Source of the DNA: Janthinobacterium sp.
Lineage (GTDB): Bacteria > Pseudomonadota > Gammaproteobacteria > Burkholderiales > Burkholderiaceae_D
Direction: 5' to 3'
NCBI GenBank assembly: GCA_003133225.1
Contig: PKWL01000136.1
Span: forward strand, 1 to 58,224
DNA length: 58,224 bases
Positions 8,329-17,833 of this stretch are shown piece by piece. The notes under the pieces were generated by a model. The model did not search any database, was not told the origin of the DNA, and saw only the letters and a program-made list of their open reading frames with translations. The translations under genes and the position numbers were made by a program. Numbering within the stretch: the first letter of the stretch is position 1; each line of letters begins with the position of its first letter.

Positions 8329-10248
8329 TTACTTGACGACCTGAATTTTTCGTTCTGTTTTATGCTGCGCGCGCCAAATGAAATCCTCGATGCCACACTG
8401 CGGTACGTACTCGAGCACGATACGCAACAACATCGCGCGCACCGCCTCATGATCGAATTGATCGCAGGCGGCCTCTAGTTCAGCCAGCAGATCTTGCAAT
8501 TGGGCCCAAGGAATCTGCGCTTCTTGGGCGCGCATGATCAAAGGATGCCCGGTTCCCTCGACATTGTCGCCGATTAGCAATTCCTCAAACAGCTTCTCGC
8601 CGGGACGAAGGCCAACGTAAGCAATTTCGATGGTGCCACCCGGGGTCTGTTCGACCTTAATCTCAAGCCCGCTCAAATGCACCATGCGCGTAGCCAGATC
8701 CACGATCCTCACCGGGTCGCCCATGTCGAGCACGAACACGTCGCCGCCCTCCCCCATCGCCCCCGCCTGCAGCACGAGTTGCGCCGCTTCTGATATGGTC
8801 ATGAAATAGCGCGTTATTTCAGGATGCGTGACTGTGATCGGACCGCCGGCCATGATCTGTTTGCGAAACAAGGGAACCACGGAACCGGAAGAACCCAACA
8901 CATTGCCAAAACGCACCATCGAAAACTGCGTCTTGACCTGTGTGCGGGAAAACGCTTGCAAGATCAGCTCCGCCAAGCGCTTGGAAGAACCCATCACGTT
9001 GGTCGGGCGAACCGCCTTGTCGGTCGATATCAGCACAAACCGCTTCACCTGCGCGGCCATTGCGGCGCGCGCCATGCTTAGGGTACCCAATACATTGTTG
9101 CGTATTCCTTCGATCGGATTTTGCTCGACCAGCGGGACATGCTTGTAGGCCGCCGCGTGATACACGGTCTCGACACGGAAGGTGCGCAAAATCCTCTCGC
9201 ACTTCTCAGTTTCCAAGACGGATCCAAGAAAAGGTATCAGCTCGGCGTCAACATGCAACACCTTGCGCAAGCCCTGCAACTCCTGCTCGATCGAATACAA
9301 GGCAAACTCTGACATTTCCAGCAAAATGAGCCGCGCCGGATGCTGGCGCAAGATCTGGCGGCACAATTCGGAGCCAATCGAGCCCCCCGCGCCAGTCACC
9401 ATGACAGACTTGCTGCTAATGCACATGGCCATCAAATCATGATCGGGCTCGACGGCATCGCGCCCGAGCAAATCCTCAATCTCGATTTCGCGCACATCCT
9501 GCACACGCGCGAGTCCACTCACGAGGCTTTTGATCGGCGGCGTCGCCAGGGTCTTGATCTTAAGCGGCTCCAAATTCTCCAGAATACGGCGCTGCCGCGC
9601 CTTGGGTAAGGACGGCATCGCCAGCAATATCTTGGTGATTTCCTTTTCGACAATCAGGTCCGGCAACGCGTCCGACGTATACACGCGAATGCCGGCAATC
9701 GTTGCCCCTTGCAGCTCTTTTTTGTCATCAATGAACGCGACCGGCCGATACTCGCTTGAATTTTGCAAGGCAATGGCCAGCTGATTACCGGCAGCACCTG
9801 CGCCATAAATTGCCACCGGTGCCCCGCCAGCTACACCACTACGATGCGCAAAATATCCACGCGCCAGAAAACGACTGGCGGCGACATACAAGATCGCGCT
9901 CACCCAATAAATGCCGAATACGCCGCGCGAAAAACCAATCAGGTGTGTGGCAAATGCCGCCAAAGCAACCAGGACCATCACCGACAGCGTCACGCCCATC
10001 ACAACCACATACACAATCTTATGATCAATAAAACGAATAACAGCGCGATACAATCCGAGCCGGATAAAAACAGGAATCGAAACGATGGGGCAAGCCAGCA
10101 GCAACCAGCCATATTGCTGCATTAAAGAAATATTCAAACTGTCATAGCGCAGCCAAATGGCAACACAAAGAGTCAACGGCAAAAAAAATCCATCCACCAT
10201 AGCAGCGACGATTTGTTTATGCAGGCGAGAAAGATTAATCGGGTTCAT
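8329..10248 (-). CDS. Membrane-bound NDP-sugar 4,6-dehydratase (WbpM/CapD/FlaA1 long type)
   Basis: About 639 residues from ATG 10248 (MNPINLSRLHK); upstream in-frame starts at 10266 and 10314 are less likely. Four N-terminal membrane helices (about residues 15-125) are followed by a degenerate Rossmann domain (AIYGAGAAGNQLAIAL) and a C-terminal SDR domain (VTGAGGSIGSELCRQIL). The altered catalytic region STDKAVRPTNVMGSSKR is diagnostic of the WbpM group. WbpM-type enzymes convert UDP-GlcNAc to UDP-4-keto-6-deoxy-GlcNAc at the membrane. It is the last gene of the long operon, just after an initiating transferase and a 4-keto reductase-like enzyme. That trio matches recalled QuiNAc or FucNAc primer synthesis (Rhizobium wreV/wreU/wreQ, Pseudomonas wbpM/wbpL/wbpV). 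Confidence 0.88.
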   Translation of the reverse strand: MNPINLSRLHKQIVAAMVDGFFLPLTLCVAIWLRYDSLNISLMQQYGWLLLACPIVSIPVFIRLGLYRAVIRFIDHKIVYVVVMGVTLSVMVLVALAAFATHLIGFSRGVFGIYWVSAILYVAASRFLARGYFAHRSGVAGGAPVAIYGAGAAGNQLAIALQNSSEYRPVAFIDDKKELQGATIAGIRVYTSDALPDLIVEKEITKILLAMPSLPKARQRRILENLEPLKIKTLATPPIKSLVSGLARVQDVREIEIEDLLGRDAVEPDHDLMAMCISSKSVMVTGAGGSIGSELCRQILRQHPARLILLEMSEFALYSIEQELQGLRKVLHVDAELIPFLGSVLETEKCERILRTFRVETVYHAAAYKHVPLVEQNPIEGIRNNVLGTLSMARAAMAAQVKRFVLISTDKAVRPTNVMGSSKRLAELILQAFSRTQVKTQFSMVRFGNVLGSSGSVVPLFRKQIMAGGPITVTHPEITRYFMTISEAAQLVLQAGAMGEGGDVFVLDMGDPVRIVDLATRMVHLSGLEIKVEQTPGGTIEIAYVGLRPGEKLFEELLIGDNVEGTGHPLIMRAQEAQIPWAQLQDLLAELEAACDQFDHEAVRAMLLRIVLEYVPQCGIEDFIWRAQHKTERKIQVVK

Positions 10249-10370
10249 CAATATTATCCAATCCATTCCAATTAGCGCAGGAAGACCACCTGGCAGCGCG
10301 CAGCAACTCAACATGCGTAGGGCGCGCCCCTTGCCGATGATATTTCCGCGTTAACAAAATCAATATAAGC

Positions 10371-10946
10371 TCAATGCGTGACGCCGTCCCGTCGCACCAC
10401 CTTCAACAGGGTCAGAAAAATGATCTTCAGATCCAGTCCAAACGATTGGCGCCGCACATATTCAGCATCCAGCCTAACCTTGTCGGAAATCGGCAACTCG
10501 TCCCGGCCGTTGATCTGCGCCCACCCGGTCAGCCCCGGTATCACCTGATCCACGCCATACTCAGAGCGCAATGCTACCAGATCATCTTGATTAAACAGGG
10601 CCGGGCGCGGGCCGACAAAACTCATATCGCCCTTGAAGATGCTCCACAACTGCGGCAATTCATCCAGACTCGATTTGCGCAGAAAAGAGCCCACAGGGGT
10701 CAAAAACCGCTGTGGATCGGACAAAAGGTGGCTCGCCAGCGCTGGCGTATCAAGGCACATGGTGCGGAACTTAGGCATTTTGAAAATCCTATTGTGGCGG
10801 CCGACGCGGTCGGACCAATAAATGACCGGGCCGGCGGAAGTCAAGGCAACGACCAAGGCGACGACGATGACCGGCACCAGAAAAACCAGCAGCGCGACCA
10901 CGGCCATGAAAAGGTCAAATGCTCGTTTCATCCTAAGACCAATCAT
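10371..10946 (-). CDS. Initiating undecaprenyl-phosphate sugar-1-phosphate transferase (PglC/WreU type)
   Basis: A 191-residue bacterial sugar transferase (monotopic PGT family). It has one N-terminal re-entrant hydrophobic helix (about residues 10-36) and the catalytic core motifs KFRTM, SSLDELPQLW (catalytic Asp-Glu), GPRPAL and PGLTGWAQING. The family moves a sugar-1-phosphate from UDP-sugar to undecaprenyl phosphate and so starts glycan assembly. It is the minimal PglC length rather than the long WbaP/WcaJ form. The start overlaps the previous gene by ATGA. Placed between the 4-ketoreductase-like and 4,6-dehydratase genes, it probably uses UDP-QuiNAc or UDP-FucNAc (or a diamino sugar). 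Substrate is inferred. Confidence 0.9.
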   Translation of the reverse strand: MIGLRMKRAFDLFMAVVALLVFLVPVIVVALVVALTSAGPVIYWSDRVGRHNRIFKMPKFRTMCLDTPALASHLLSDPQRFLTPVGSFLRKSSLDELPQLWSIFKGDMSFVGPRPALFNQDDLVALRSEYGVDQVIPGLTGWAQINGRDELPISDKVRLDAEYVRRQSFGLDLKIIFLTLLKVVRRDGVTH

Positions 10947-11881
10947 CGATGTGCCAGAAAATAGGCGGTTGTCCTATTGACTGCCTCTTGCATGCTCACT
11001 ACCGGTTTCCAGCCCAATTGCAATTTGGTATGAGCGATATCAACTTGCAAGGAATCCAGCAGGCGACTGGCAACGGCCGACTTGCCGAACAAGGCGGCAA
11101 GCCCCGCAATTATTCCGGCAGGCAATGGCAAAAGGCAGGATCGGCGCCCCATGGCCCCGGCAAGCATGCGCAGCAACTCGGAAATACTCACATCATGCTC
11201 ATCGGACACCAGAAAAGTCTGGCCTGCCGCCACCGGGTGATGGGCGCAGGTCACCAACAGATCAATCAGATTATCCAGTGCCACCATGCTGCGCCGGTTA
11301 TGAATTGACCCCAATGGCAAGGGCAGGCCCATGTTGGCAAGCTGCATCAATCTGAGAAAATTTGCGCGCACGCCCGCACCATACACCAGGGGTGGGCGGA
11401 CGATGACCACCTCCAGCCCCGTTTCCCGGGACAAAGCCAGCAATGCCTGCTCCGCTTCCATCTTTGAAATGCCATAAGAATCAACCGGCGCCGGCGCATC
11501 ATGAAAGGTAAAGGGATGGTCCGTTGTTTTTTCCCCGTTGACCTTGACGCTACTGACGAAAACAAGCCGCCGCACGCCGCAAAGCAGCGCCTGCCTGGCT
11601 AAATTTAATGTCGCTTCAACATTTACTTCTCGAAAAGCAGCAAGAGGGTCCTTGGACGTGTCATGCATCACATGAACCCGCGCCGCCAAATGGATCACGG
11701 TATCACATCCGATCAAATGATTTTTCCATTTCGTCGCAACGCTCAGATCGCCAACGGCCCGCTGCTTGTCATGATTCGCGTGACGCACAACGGGCACAAA
11801 ATTAATATCGCGCGCCTGCAATGCGACGCACAGGGCGCTGCCGACAAAGCCGTTGGCGCCGGTCACTAGAACTTTGTTCAT
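10943..11881 (-). CDS. Extended SDR: NDP-4-keto-6-deoxysugar reductase/epimerase (WbpV/WreQ-like)
   Basis: A 312-residue NAD(P)-dependent short-chain dehydrogenase with N-terminal nucleotide-binding motif TGANGFVGS, the HLAARVHV stretch, a VSSVKVNG active-site strand and the catalytic YGISK (YxxxK). Sequence style (HVMHDTSKDPLAAFREVN, RRSMVALDNLIDLL) matches the WbpV/WreQ group recalled to reduce UDP-4-keto-6-deoxy-GlcNAc to UDP-QuiNAc. Generic annotation would be UDP-glucose 4-epimerase. Both ends overlap neighbours by 4 bases, so it is embedded in the operon next to the PGT and the dehydratase, which supports the QuiNAc/FucNAc reading. Confidence 0.82.
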   Translation of the reverse strand: MNKVLVTGANGFVGSALCVALQARDINFVPVVRHANHDKQRAVGDLSVATKWKNHLIGCDTVIHLAARVHVMHDTSKDPLAAFREVNVEATLNLARQALLCGVRRLVFVSSVKVNGEKTTDHPFTFHDAPAPVDSYGISKMEAEQALLALSRETGLEVVIVRPPLVYGAGVRANFLRLMQLANMGLPLPLGSIHNRRSMVALDNLIDLLVTCAHHPVAAGQTFLVSDEHDVSISELLRMLAGAMGRRSCLLPLPAGIIAGLAALFGKSAVASRLLDSLQVDIAHTKLQLGWKPVVSMQEAVNRTTAYFLAHR

Positions 11882-13014
11882 CCGGGCATCCCTGCCACTT
11901 CGCGAAACAGGGCTGCGTAGGCGCGTCCCAAAGCCGGCCCGGAAAACAACCGCTCGTAACGGGCGCGCGCGGCGCGCCCCATGCTGGCTGCCAGGTTGTC
12001 ATCGGCCAGCAACACATTCATGGCCTGCAGCAATGCTTCAGGCGACTGCGGCGCAACCACGAAGCCGGTTTCTTCATGCGCATTCACGTAGGAGGTCCCG
12101 GTCCCGATTTCACAGCAAATCAAGGGACGGCCAAACATCGCCGCCTCGACCAGGACCATGCCATACGCTTCGGAGCATAAGTGCGACGGCAACACCAGCG
12201 CCCGACAGCGCTTTAACAGCGCCACTTTTTCTGCGTCGCTAACTTGTCCGGCGAATATGACATTATTGGCGCCCGTCTTTGTTGCCAGCGCCTGCAAACT
12301 TGCCCCCTCTGGCCCGGAGCCGGCAATGACCACCTTGGCGCCCAGAGTTTTCGCCGCCTGCACGAGGAAATGCACGCCCTTGTAATAGCGCAAGACGCCG
12401 ATGAACAGAAAAAATGGCTCGTCCGCCCCAAGGCCCAAGCGCGTCAAAATAGAGTCATCGCCCTCCTTTGGATACGAGCGCTCCTCAATACCCAATGGAA
12501 TCACGCGCACCTTGGCGCGGATATCCGGATGCGACAGGACAGCACTGGTTCGCGCATAGGAGGGTGAATTGGCCACGATGACGCGCATCTGGCGCAAGGT
12601 ACGCCACATCAGCGGTGCATAGGCAGCGCCGAGCCAGCGCTGGCGTACGACATCGGAAATATAGGTCAGTACGGCTGGCCGGCACGGGCGCACGGCCGCG
12701 TGCAGCACATCGGCAAAGGGCCAAGGAAACAGGTAATGCACGACGTCCGTGTCACGCGCCAAGCGAGAGAACGTCGCAAATGCCGCCGGCCCGCCGACAT
12801 CACAGGAAGCGGGAGCGGCCCAGGAACGGCAGCGCACCACCCGCGCCTCGGGTCGCAGCAAGAGGTCCGGTTCAGGCTGCGGCGACAGCGTGAATATCGT
12901 GTTAGCCACGCCGTGGGCGCCGGTCGATAGCGCAATCTGGCGGATGGCCTCCTGCAGACCGCCTGGTGGATCAGGAAAATAGGTCCGATATACATGCAAC
13001 ACCGATGGGTTCAC
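11878..13014 (-). CDS. Family 4 glycosyltransferase
   Basis: A 378-residue GT-B enzyme. The N-terminal acceptor domain begins VLHVYRTYFPDPPGG (the GG loop). The C-terminal donor domain has FIGVLRYYKGVHFLVQA and the EX7E motif SEAYGMVLVEAAMFG. The start is GTG at 13014, overlapping the stop of the flippase remnant (GTGA). The retained coupling to a dead gene is notable. The family is retaining and uses nucleotide-diphospho sugars on the cytoplasmic side. The sugar and linkage cannot be told, though in this operon GDP-perosamine, GDP-rhamnose or GDP-mannose donors are likely. Confidence 0.85.
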   Translation of the reverse strand: MNPSVLHVYRTYFPDPPGGLQEAIRQIALSTGAHGVANTIFTLSPQPEPDLLLRPEARVVRCRSWAAPASCDVGGPAAFATFSRLARDTDVVHYLFPWPFADVLHAAVRPCRPAVLTYISDVVRQRWLGAAYAPLMWRTLRQMRVIVANSPSYARTSAVLSHPDIRAKVRVIPLGIEERSYPKEGDDSILTRLGLGADEPFFLFIGVLRYYKGVHFLVQAAKTLGAKVVIAGSGPEGASLQALATKTGANNVIFAGQVSDAEKVALLKRCRALVLPSHLCSEAYGMVLVEAAMFGRPLICCEIGTGTSYVNAHEETGFVVAPQSPEALLQAMNVLLADDNLAASMGRAARARYERLFSGPALGRAYAALFREVAGMPG

Positions 13015-13259
13015 ACTAACTGCTCCTGTTCAGCGCCTGCAATCCGACGGCAACGCCACGTCACGGCGCAAATCGTCGTAAAGGCACGGTTACCGATCTG
13101 CCAGAAGGCATCGTGCGCCACGCGCCCATCCCCACGCAGGACGGCACGGCCAAACTGATCCGGCCCGAAATCGCGTGCAACGAGGATGCTAATGGCGAAC
13201 GACACCGCACCAACGAAGCCGGTGGCCAACCACTGAGCGCCCATAAAACGAAAGGTCAT
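13011..13259 (-). pseudogene. Wzx-type O-antigen flippase remnant, internally deleted
   Basis: From ATG 13259 an 82-codon frame begins like the first helix of a polysaccharide flippase (MTFRFMGAQWLATGFVGAVS, then ILVARDFGPDQFG, the conserved end of helix 1). It then jumps to 40 residues of unrelated basic sequence and stops where the next gene starts by overlap. Intact Wzx proteins have 400-500 residues and 12 or more helices, so over 80% is missing. The surviving N-terminus and the surviving overlap at the 3' end suggest one large internal deletion. The frame extends upstream to 13442 only by running into the end of the neighbouring GT gene. The operon exports through Wzm/Wzt instead, so loss of the flippase may be tolerated. 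Confidence 0.7.
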
Positions 13260-13309
13260 CGATAGGTTTAGGGCACGGGTCGGAAGCACAACAGGCACAA
13301 CGGCCTTCG

Positions 13310-14452
13310 TCACGGGCGGCCCAGGACGCGTCGATAAACATCTTTCGTCATCGCCGCCGTGCGATCCCATGAATGGGCCCGGGCCCTGACATAACCTTTT
13401 TCCCGAAGGATACTGGCCAACTCGGGATGCTCGAGCAGGCACAGCATCGCCGCGGAGATACTCGATGCATCAAAGGGATCGACCAACAATGCCGCGTCCC
13501 CCGCCACCTCGGGCAAAGAGGTCGTGTTGGAGGTAATCACCGGCGTGCCAGCAGCAAAAGCCTCAAGAACCGGCAGCCCAAAGCCTTCATGTAAGGAAGG
13601 AAATACCAGCGCGACTGCGCCTTTCATCAGTGCCAGTAGATCCTGGTCTGGCACATGCTTCAGCCATAAAACCGATGGCCCATACTTGCCTGCAGCAAGC
13701 GCCTCCACAATTTCATCGCACTGCCACCCTGCGCGCCCGACAATCACCAATGGCACTTCATTTCTAATACCTTGAGGCAGCATCCGATAGGCTTCTATAA
13801 CTCTGGCGATATTTTTACGCGGCTGCAAGGTGCCAAGGAATAGTAAATATTTATCCGGCACACTATAGCGGCGCAAAGTCTGATGCATCGTACCCATGAC
13901 GATTGGCCGAAACCAGCGCTCATCGACGCCAAGAGGAATCACGCTGATTTTTCCAGCGGGCACGCCAAAATGCTTTTCTATCTCCTGTTTGGAATACTCG
14001 GAAATCGTAATGACATGGGTAGCCCAATGGGCTGAGCGGCGCCATAGCGCGTTTTTGACCGCCCTCAATTTCATCGTCACCCACTCAGGATGCGAGAGGG
14101 GGATGGCATCCATGAGGGTCGCGACAACGGGCAGTTTGCCGAGATTGGGAATTAGATGATCCGTTGCATGCATCAGATCAATTTTTTTGCCCATGCGAGC
14201 CGTCCCTGGAAAAGACAAGCCGGAGAGGGCCGAAATTGCAGCGAAGCGCGCAAATCGGCCACACTGCAACGTCTCATGCGCAATTTCATTCATTGGTGGC
14301 AGTGAAGCGCCATATGACATCGGGACAAGATTGACATCTTCCGCATCCACGAACCGCTTCATCAATTCGCGCGTGTAACTACCGATTCCGTCAACCCCGC
14401 CCGATTCCAGGCAGCGCGCTAGCACGGTTACACCAAACCCGACCCGGATCAT
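13310..14452 (-). CDS. Family 4 glycosyltransferase, mannosyltransferase-like
   Basis: A 380-residue GT-B enzyme. The acceptor domain includes GGVDGIGSYTRELM near residue 18. The donor domain begins with KYLLFLGTLQPRKNIARVIE and has EX7E in HEGFGLPVLEAFAAG. This motif set is typical of mannosyl- and rhamnosyl-transferases acting on GDP-sugar donors, such as WbpZ and WbaZ. It overlaps rmd by 4 bases at its start. Placed next to gmd and rmd, it plausibly transfers D-rhamnose or perosamine. This is inference from position. Confidence 0.87.
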   Translation of the reverse strand: MIRVGFGVTVLARCLESGGVDGIGSYTRELMKRFVDAEDVNLVPMSYGASLPPMNEIAHETLQCGRFARFAAISALSGLSFPGTARMGKKIDLMHATDHLIPNLGKLPVVATLMDAIPLSHPEWVTMKLRAVKNALWRRSAHWATHVITISEYSKQEIEKHFGVPAGKISVIPLGVDERWFRPIVMGTMHQTLRRYSVPDKYLLFLGTLQPRKNIARVIEAYRMLPQGIRNEVPLVIVGRAGWQCDEIVEALAAGKYGPSVLWLKHVPDQDLLALMKGAVALVFPSLHEGFGLPVLEAFAAGTPVITSNTTSLPEVAGDAALLVDPFDASSISAAMLCLLEHPELASILREKGYVRARAHSWDRTAAMTKDVYRRVLGRP

Positions 14453-15309
14453 GGTGCGTTTGAAGCATGCTCAAGCATGCAGCGCAATGTCTCCTGCAAG
14501 GGCGGCATTGGAATCTGCCCCACTACACCGAACAATTTTTCCGGACTGCCACACAAACGATGTATTTCGTTGGTTCGCACAAAGGCAGGTTTCACCTTGA
14601 CTTGCAACTGATGGCCGGTGATCTCGCTTAACAATACAAGTACAGACTTAAGAGTCACAGGTTTGCCGCTGCAAATGTTGTACACTTCGCCTGATTCTGC
14701 CTTTTCCAGCAACTGCAAGTAGGCTTCGCAAACGAAGCGCACATCGTTAAATTCGCGCTCCACGTCAAGATTACCCAACTCAACAGCACCTTTACGCCGT
14801 GCAAAATGCGCCACCAGCTTGGGGATGACAAACGACTCGGCCTGCCCGGGCCCAGTATAGTTAAATGGGCGCACAAAAAACAATGGCAAGCGATCCAGAT
14901 AGGTGCGCGCCATAAATTCCATGGACAACTTGCTCATCGCGTAGTGATTTACCGGGGCTGGCGCCTGAGTTTCCTTAATGGGTGACTGCTCGCAGTTGCC
15001 ATACACATTGGCGCTACTGGCAAGCAGAACACTGCGCGGCGGGTGCGTGAGAGCGGCTAAGGCGTCCAGCAGATTGAGCGTGCCGATCACATTGACGCCA
15101 TAAAATTCGCTGGCATCCGCATGCCCCACAAAACTGATGGCGGCCAGGTGGACCACGGCTTCAGGCTCCACACTGGAAAGCTCATCCTTGAGAGCCTCCC
15201 GATCATTCAGGTTGGCCTGCAAAGCGACCACTTCATGACCATAGGCGCGGGCGCTCGCGACAAAGTGCTGTCCCGTAAACCCATTAGCACCCGTGACGAG
15301 AAGCTTCAA
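14449..15309 (-). CDS. rmd: GDP-4-dehydro-6-deoxy-D-mannose reductase
   Basis: A 286-residue SDR with TGANGFTGQ (cofactor binding), ASSANVYG and catalytic YAMSK, then [10 protein letters not shown] and [15 protein letters not shown]. Length and motifs fit Rmd, which reduces the 4-keto group of the Gmd product to give GDP-D-rhamnose. The start overlaps gmd by 4 bases, the usual gmd-rmd pairing. With per in the same operon, the Gmd product is shared between D-rhamnose and perosamine branches. Confidence 0.87.
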   Translation of the reverse strand: MKLLVTGANGFTGQHFVASARAYGHEVVALQANLNDREALKDELSSVEPEAVVHLAAISFVGHADASEFYGVNVIGTLNLLDALAALTHPPRSVLLASSANVYGNCEQSPIKETQAPAPVNHYAMSKLSMEFMARTYLDRLPLFFVRPFNYTGPGQAESFVIPKLVAHFARRKGAVELGNLDVEREFNDVRFVCEAYLQLLEKAESGEVYNICSGKPVTLKSVLVLLSEITGHQLQVKVKPAFVRTNEIHRLCGSPEKLFGVVGQIPMPPLQETLRCMLEHASNAP

Positions 15310-16343
15310 AACGAGACCCCATCTGCATTGCGTCGTAAATCAGCTTCCACCATCATCTGGCACAATTGCTCCAGTGTGGTCTTGGGCTCCCAACCCAGTT
15401 TGGCTTTCGCCTTTTCAGCGTTACCAATTAGCAACTCGACTTCCGCCGGGCGGTAAAACTTGGGATTGACGCGCATCACAGTTTTTCCGGTAGCAACGTC
15501 CACTGCCGTTTCGCCTTCCGCCGCCCCTTTGAAGTCAACTGTAATGCCCGCCCCCTTGAAGGCCATGCGAACAAAGTCGCGCACGGTTTCGGATCGGTTG
15601 GTGGCCAGCACAAAAGTATCTGGCTCATCAGCTTGCAACATGCGCCACATGCCTTCCACGTACTCTTTAGCAAAGCCCCAGTCGCGCTTGGCATCGATGT
15701 TACCGAGCTCCACGCAGTCCAGTTTGCCCAGCTTGATCTTCGCAACGGAATCGGTAATCTTGCGCGTGACAAACTCGCGCCCGCGCAGCGGACTTTCATG
15801 ATTGAACAGGATGCCGCTGGAACCAAAAATGCCATAGCTCTCGCGATAGTTCACGGTCATCCAGTGCGCATACAGCTTGGCGACACCATAAGGGCTGCGT
15901 GGATAAAAAGGCGTGTCTTCCATTTGCGGGATGGCCTGCACCTTGCCGAACATTTCGGAGGTGGAAGCTTGGTAAAAGCGGATTTTGGGGTTGATCAGCC
16001 GAATGGCTTCCAGCAAATTTAAGGCGCCAATACCCGTGATCTGCGCCGTAGTAGCCGGCTGGTCGAAGCTGACACTCACAAAGCTCTGTGCCGCGAGGTT
16101 GTAGATCTCATCCGGCAGAACCTTCTGTACCAGCCCAATATTGGAACCCATGTCAGTCAAATCGTATTCCACCAGGTGCAAGTTGGGATGGTTCTGAATG
16201 CCCAGTTCCTCAATGCGCCAGAAGTTGACTGAACTGGTGCGACGGTAAGTGCCGTAAACCGTATAGCCCTTTTCAAGCAACAGTTGAGAGAGATAGGCAC
16301 CATCTTGACCGGAGATACCTGTGATAATTGCGGTAGTAGCCAT
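15306..16343 (-). CDS. gmd: GDP-mannose 4,6-dehydratase
   Basis: A 345-residue extended SDR with all Gmd hallmarks: [15 protein letters not shown] at the N-terminus, [34 protein letters not shown], catalytic YGVAK, and NHESPLRG. It converts GDP-mannose to GDP-4-keto-6-deoxymannose, the precursor of D-rhamnose, perosamine and fucose. The ATG at 16343 follows AGAAAGAAATAA. A 197-base gap to the upstream GT gene suggests an extra promoter here. The GDP-mannose it needs would come from ManB/ManC at 53.2-56 kb. Confidence 0.97.
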   Translation of the reverse strand: MATTAIITGISGQDGAYLSQLLLEKGYTVYGTYRRTSSVNFWRIEELGIQNHPNLHLVEYDLTDMGSNIGLVQKVLPDEIYNLAAQSFVSVSFDQPATTAQITGIGALNLLEAIRLINPKIRFYQASTSEMFGKVQAIPQMEDTPFYPRSPYGVAKLYAHWMTVNYRESYGIFGSSGILFNHESPLRGREFVTRKITDSVAKIKLGKLDCVELGNIDAKRDWGFAKEYVEGMWRMLQADEPDTFVLATNRSETVRDFVRMAFKGAGITVDFKGAAEGETAVDVATGKTVMRVNPKFYRPAEVELLIGNAEKAKAKLGWEPKTTLEQLCQMMVEADLRRNADGVSF

Positions 16344-16443
16344 TTTTTATTTCTTTCTAAGAATAAACGCTTTTCGGTACGGTCGCATAATCAAATGAGA
16401 CCAATCAACCTATTTTGTGACGCCGGCGCCGCAGGGCCCGCAA

Positions 16444-16459
16444 CAGCCAGTACTGGCTG
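16444..16459. promoter_or_regulatory. Perfect 16-base palindrome in the only sizeable gap of the long operon
   Basis: CAGCCAGTACTGGCTG is identical on both strands and has no loop, so it looks like a dimeric protein-binding site rather than a terminator. It lies 100 bases upstream of gmd, in the 197-base space after the GT at 16541. No T-run follows. A regulatory role is only a guess. Confidence 0.35.
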
Positions 16460-16540
16460 ATCATGATTAAACATGCCGTGCACTATGAGTACTCTCCGTG
16501 AGCGCGTCGTTCCAAATAATGTGGACAGAAGTACTCAGCT

Positions 16541-17833
16541 TCATTCACTAAAAACCCGCAAGGGGGCTACAATGTTATCTAGATTAAGCAAGTTTTCAGT
16601 TGCTCCCCAACGGTCCATTACGCCGGTGAAATAATTTGCGGCCGCAACTATTGGCTTTGCTTTGTTCGATAATATAACAATATCGATGAGCTTCTGTGCA
16701 TAGTTGCCTGGCGTAAATTTACTTTCAGCCCATTCCTGGCCTAAGATGCCAAAGTCACACCTTAGTTCTAAATTTTTATATAACAGTTCCAACGCAGATT
16801 GAAGGCTGTTAATTTCGTTATCTGGATCTATTTTCTTAACGCATGAATCGGGGAGTTCGCTATAAAGGCCGGTATCAGTAACAATCGTCGGTTTTCCATA
16901 AAACATCGCCTCAACGGCAGGTGCCAAGGCGACTTCAAGACTTGGCAAGCAAAGGCAACTAATAACGTCGGCCTCATCAATAGCGTGGGCCAAGGTGACA
17001 TCATCCACCGCCCCAGATATGACCAGATCGACCCGACAATTTCTTGCCAAGGCAGAAAGCTCATGTACGGTTTCCGGCTGTATGCATCCCACCAGACGAT
17101 AAATTGAGCGTTGACGCAGCAAGGAACTGTTGCCGATGGCGCGTATCACGCTGTCAACCCGCTGATTCAGGTTGATATGGCCGATCGTCAATATTCTGAA
17201 TTTATCGTTATCAGAACTACAAGAACGCTTATTGTTTGACATTAGCCTCGGTGCATCGCACGCTAGTGGGACGATATGAACAGGGCCGGGACAGGAGTTG
17301 AGTATTCGCTCCACCCCCTTATGGCGATGGCTAATTACGCCATCAGCCATCGAGCAAATCCATTCGGTCATTGGAGCAGCATCGCGTGCCACTTTAAAGG
17401 CATCATCATTGTCATAGCCAAAAAAGCGCTGGGCAACTTCAGCGCCATACCAAGTTCGAAGTGTCGCATCAGCTTGCGGGCGGTGTAATTTCGCCCAGTC
17501 AAAAAACAAGCGGCCAAGGAAACAATCATGTAGGCAAACTATTCCGGGAAAGCGGGGAAGCCACTCTAAACATCCATGGTGGAAGTCATAATTATTCCCC
17601 ATCTGATAAACCAGGGTATCCGCATCCAGAGCAAGCCTGCTTACCTTATCAGCATCGTTCCATGGGATTAACTCAGCACGAAAATCATGCGTTGTACTAC
17701 TATGTAAACATTCATTTTCAGTCCTCACGATGACGACTTCATGGCCCTGAACAACAAGTGCACGAGTAATAAGACAAGCCATACGAGCAATTGCCGACTC
17801 TTGAATTGTCGGGGTAAATAAGGCTATCTTCAT
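16541..17833 (-). CDS. GT4-like glycosyltransferase, divergent
   Basis: The start ATG 17833 overlaps the previous gene by ATGA, giving about 430 residues; the frame is open further upstream but the coupled start is better. The N-terminus is MKIALFTPTIQESAIARMAC. The donor domain has RILTIGHINLNQRVDSVIRAI and an EX7E-like CLPSLEVALAPAVEAMFYGKP. A stretch GIVCLHDCFLGRLFF plus YGAEVAQRFFGYDN resembles the middle domain of large tandem glycosyltransferases. This GT is the third of a run of three overlapping transferases. Sugar donor unknown. A+T content is higher than in the genes downstream. Confidence 0.8.
   Translation of the reverse strand: MKIALFTPTIQESAIARMACLITRALVVQGHEVVIVRTENECLHSSTTHDFRAELIPWNDADKVSRLALDADTLVYQMGNNYDFHHGCLEWLPRFPGIVCLHDCFLGRLFFDWAKLHRPQADATLRTWYGAEVAQRFFGYDNDDAFKVARDAAPMTEWICSMADGVISHRHKGVERILNSCPGPVHIVPLACDAPRLMSNNKRSCSSDNDKFRILTIGHINLNQRVDSVIRAIGNSSLLRQRSIYRLVGCIQPETVHELSALARNCRVDLVISGAVDDVTLAHAIDEADVISCLCLPSLEVALAPAVEAMFYGKPTIVTDTGLYSELPDSCVKKIDPDNEINSLQSALELLYKNLELRCDFGILGQEWAESKFTPGNYAQKLIDIVILSNKAKPIVAAANYFTGVMDRWGATENLLNLDNIVAPLRVFSE

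Noticed and set aside
13260..13442. The flippase-like frame extended upstream to 13442
   Set aside because: The extension lies inside the 3' end of the neighbouring GT4 gene, and flippase-like sequence begins only at ATG 13259.
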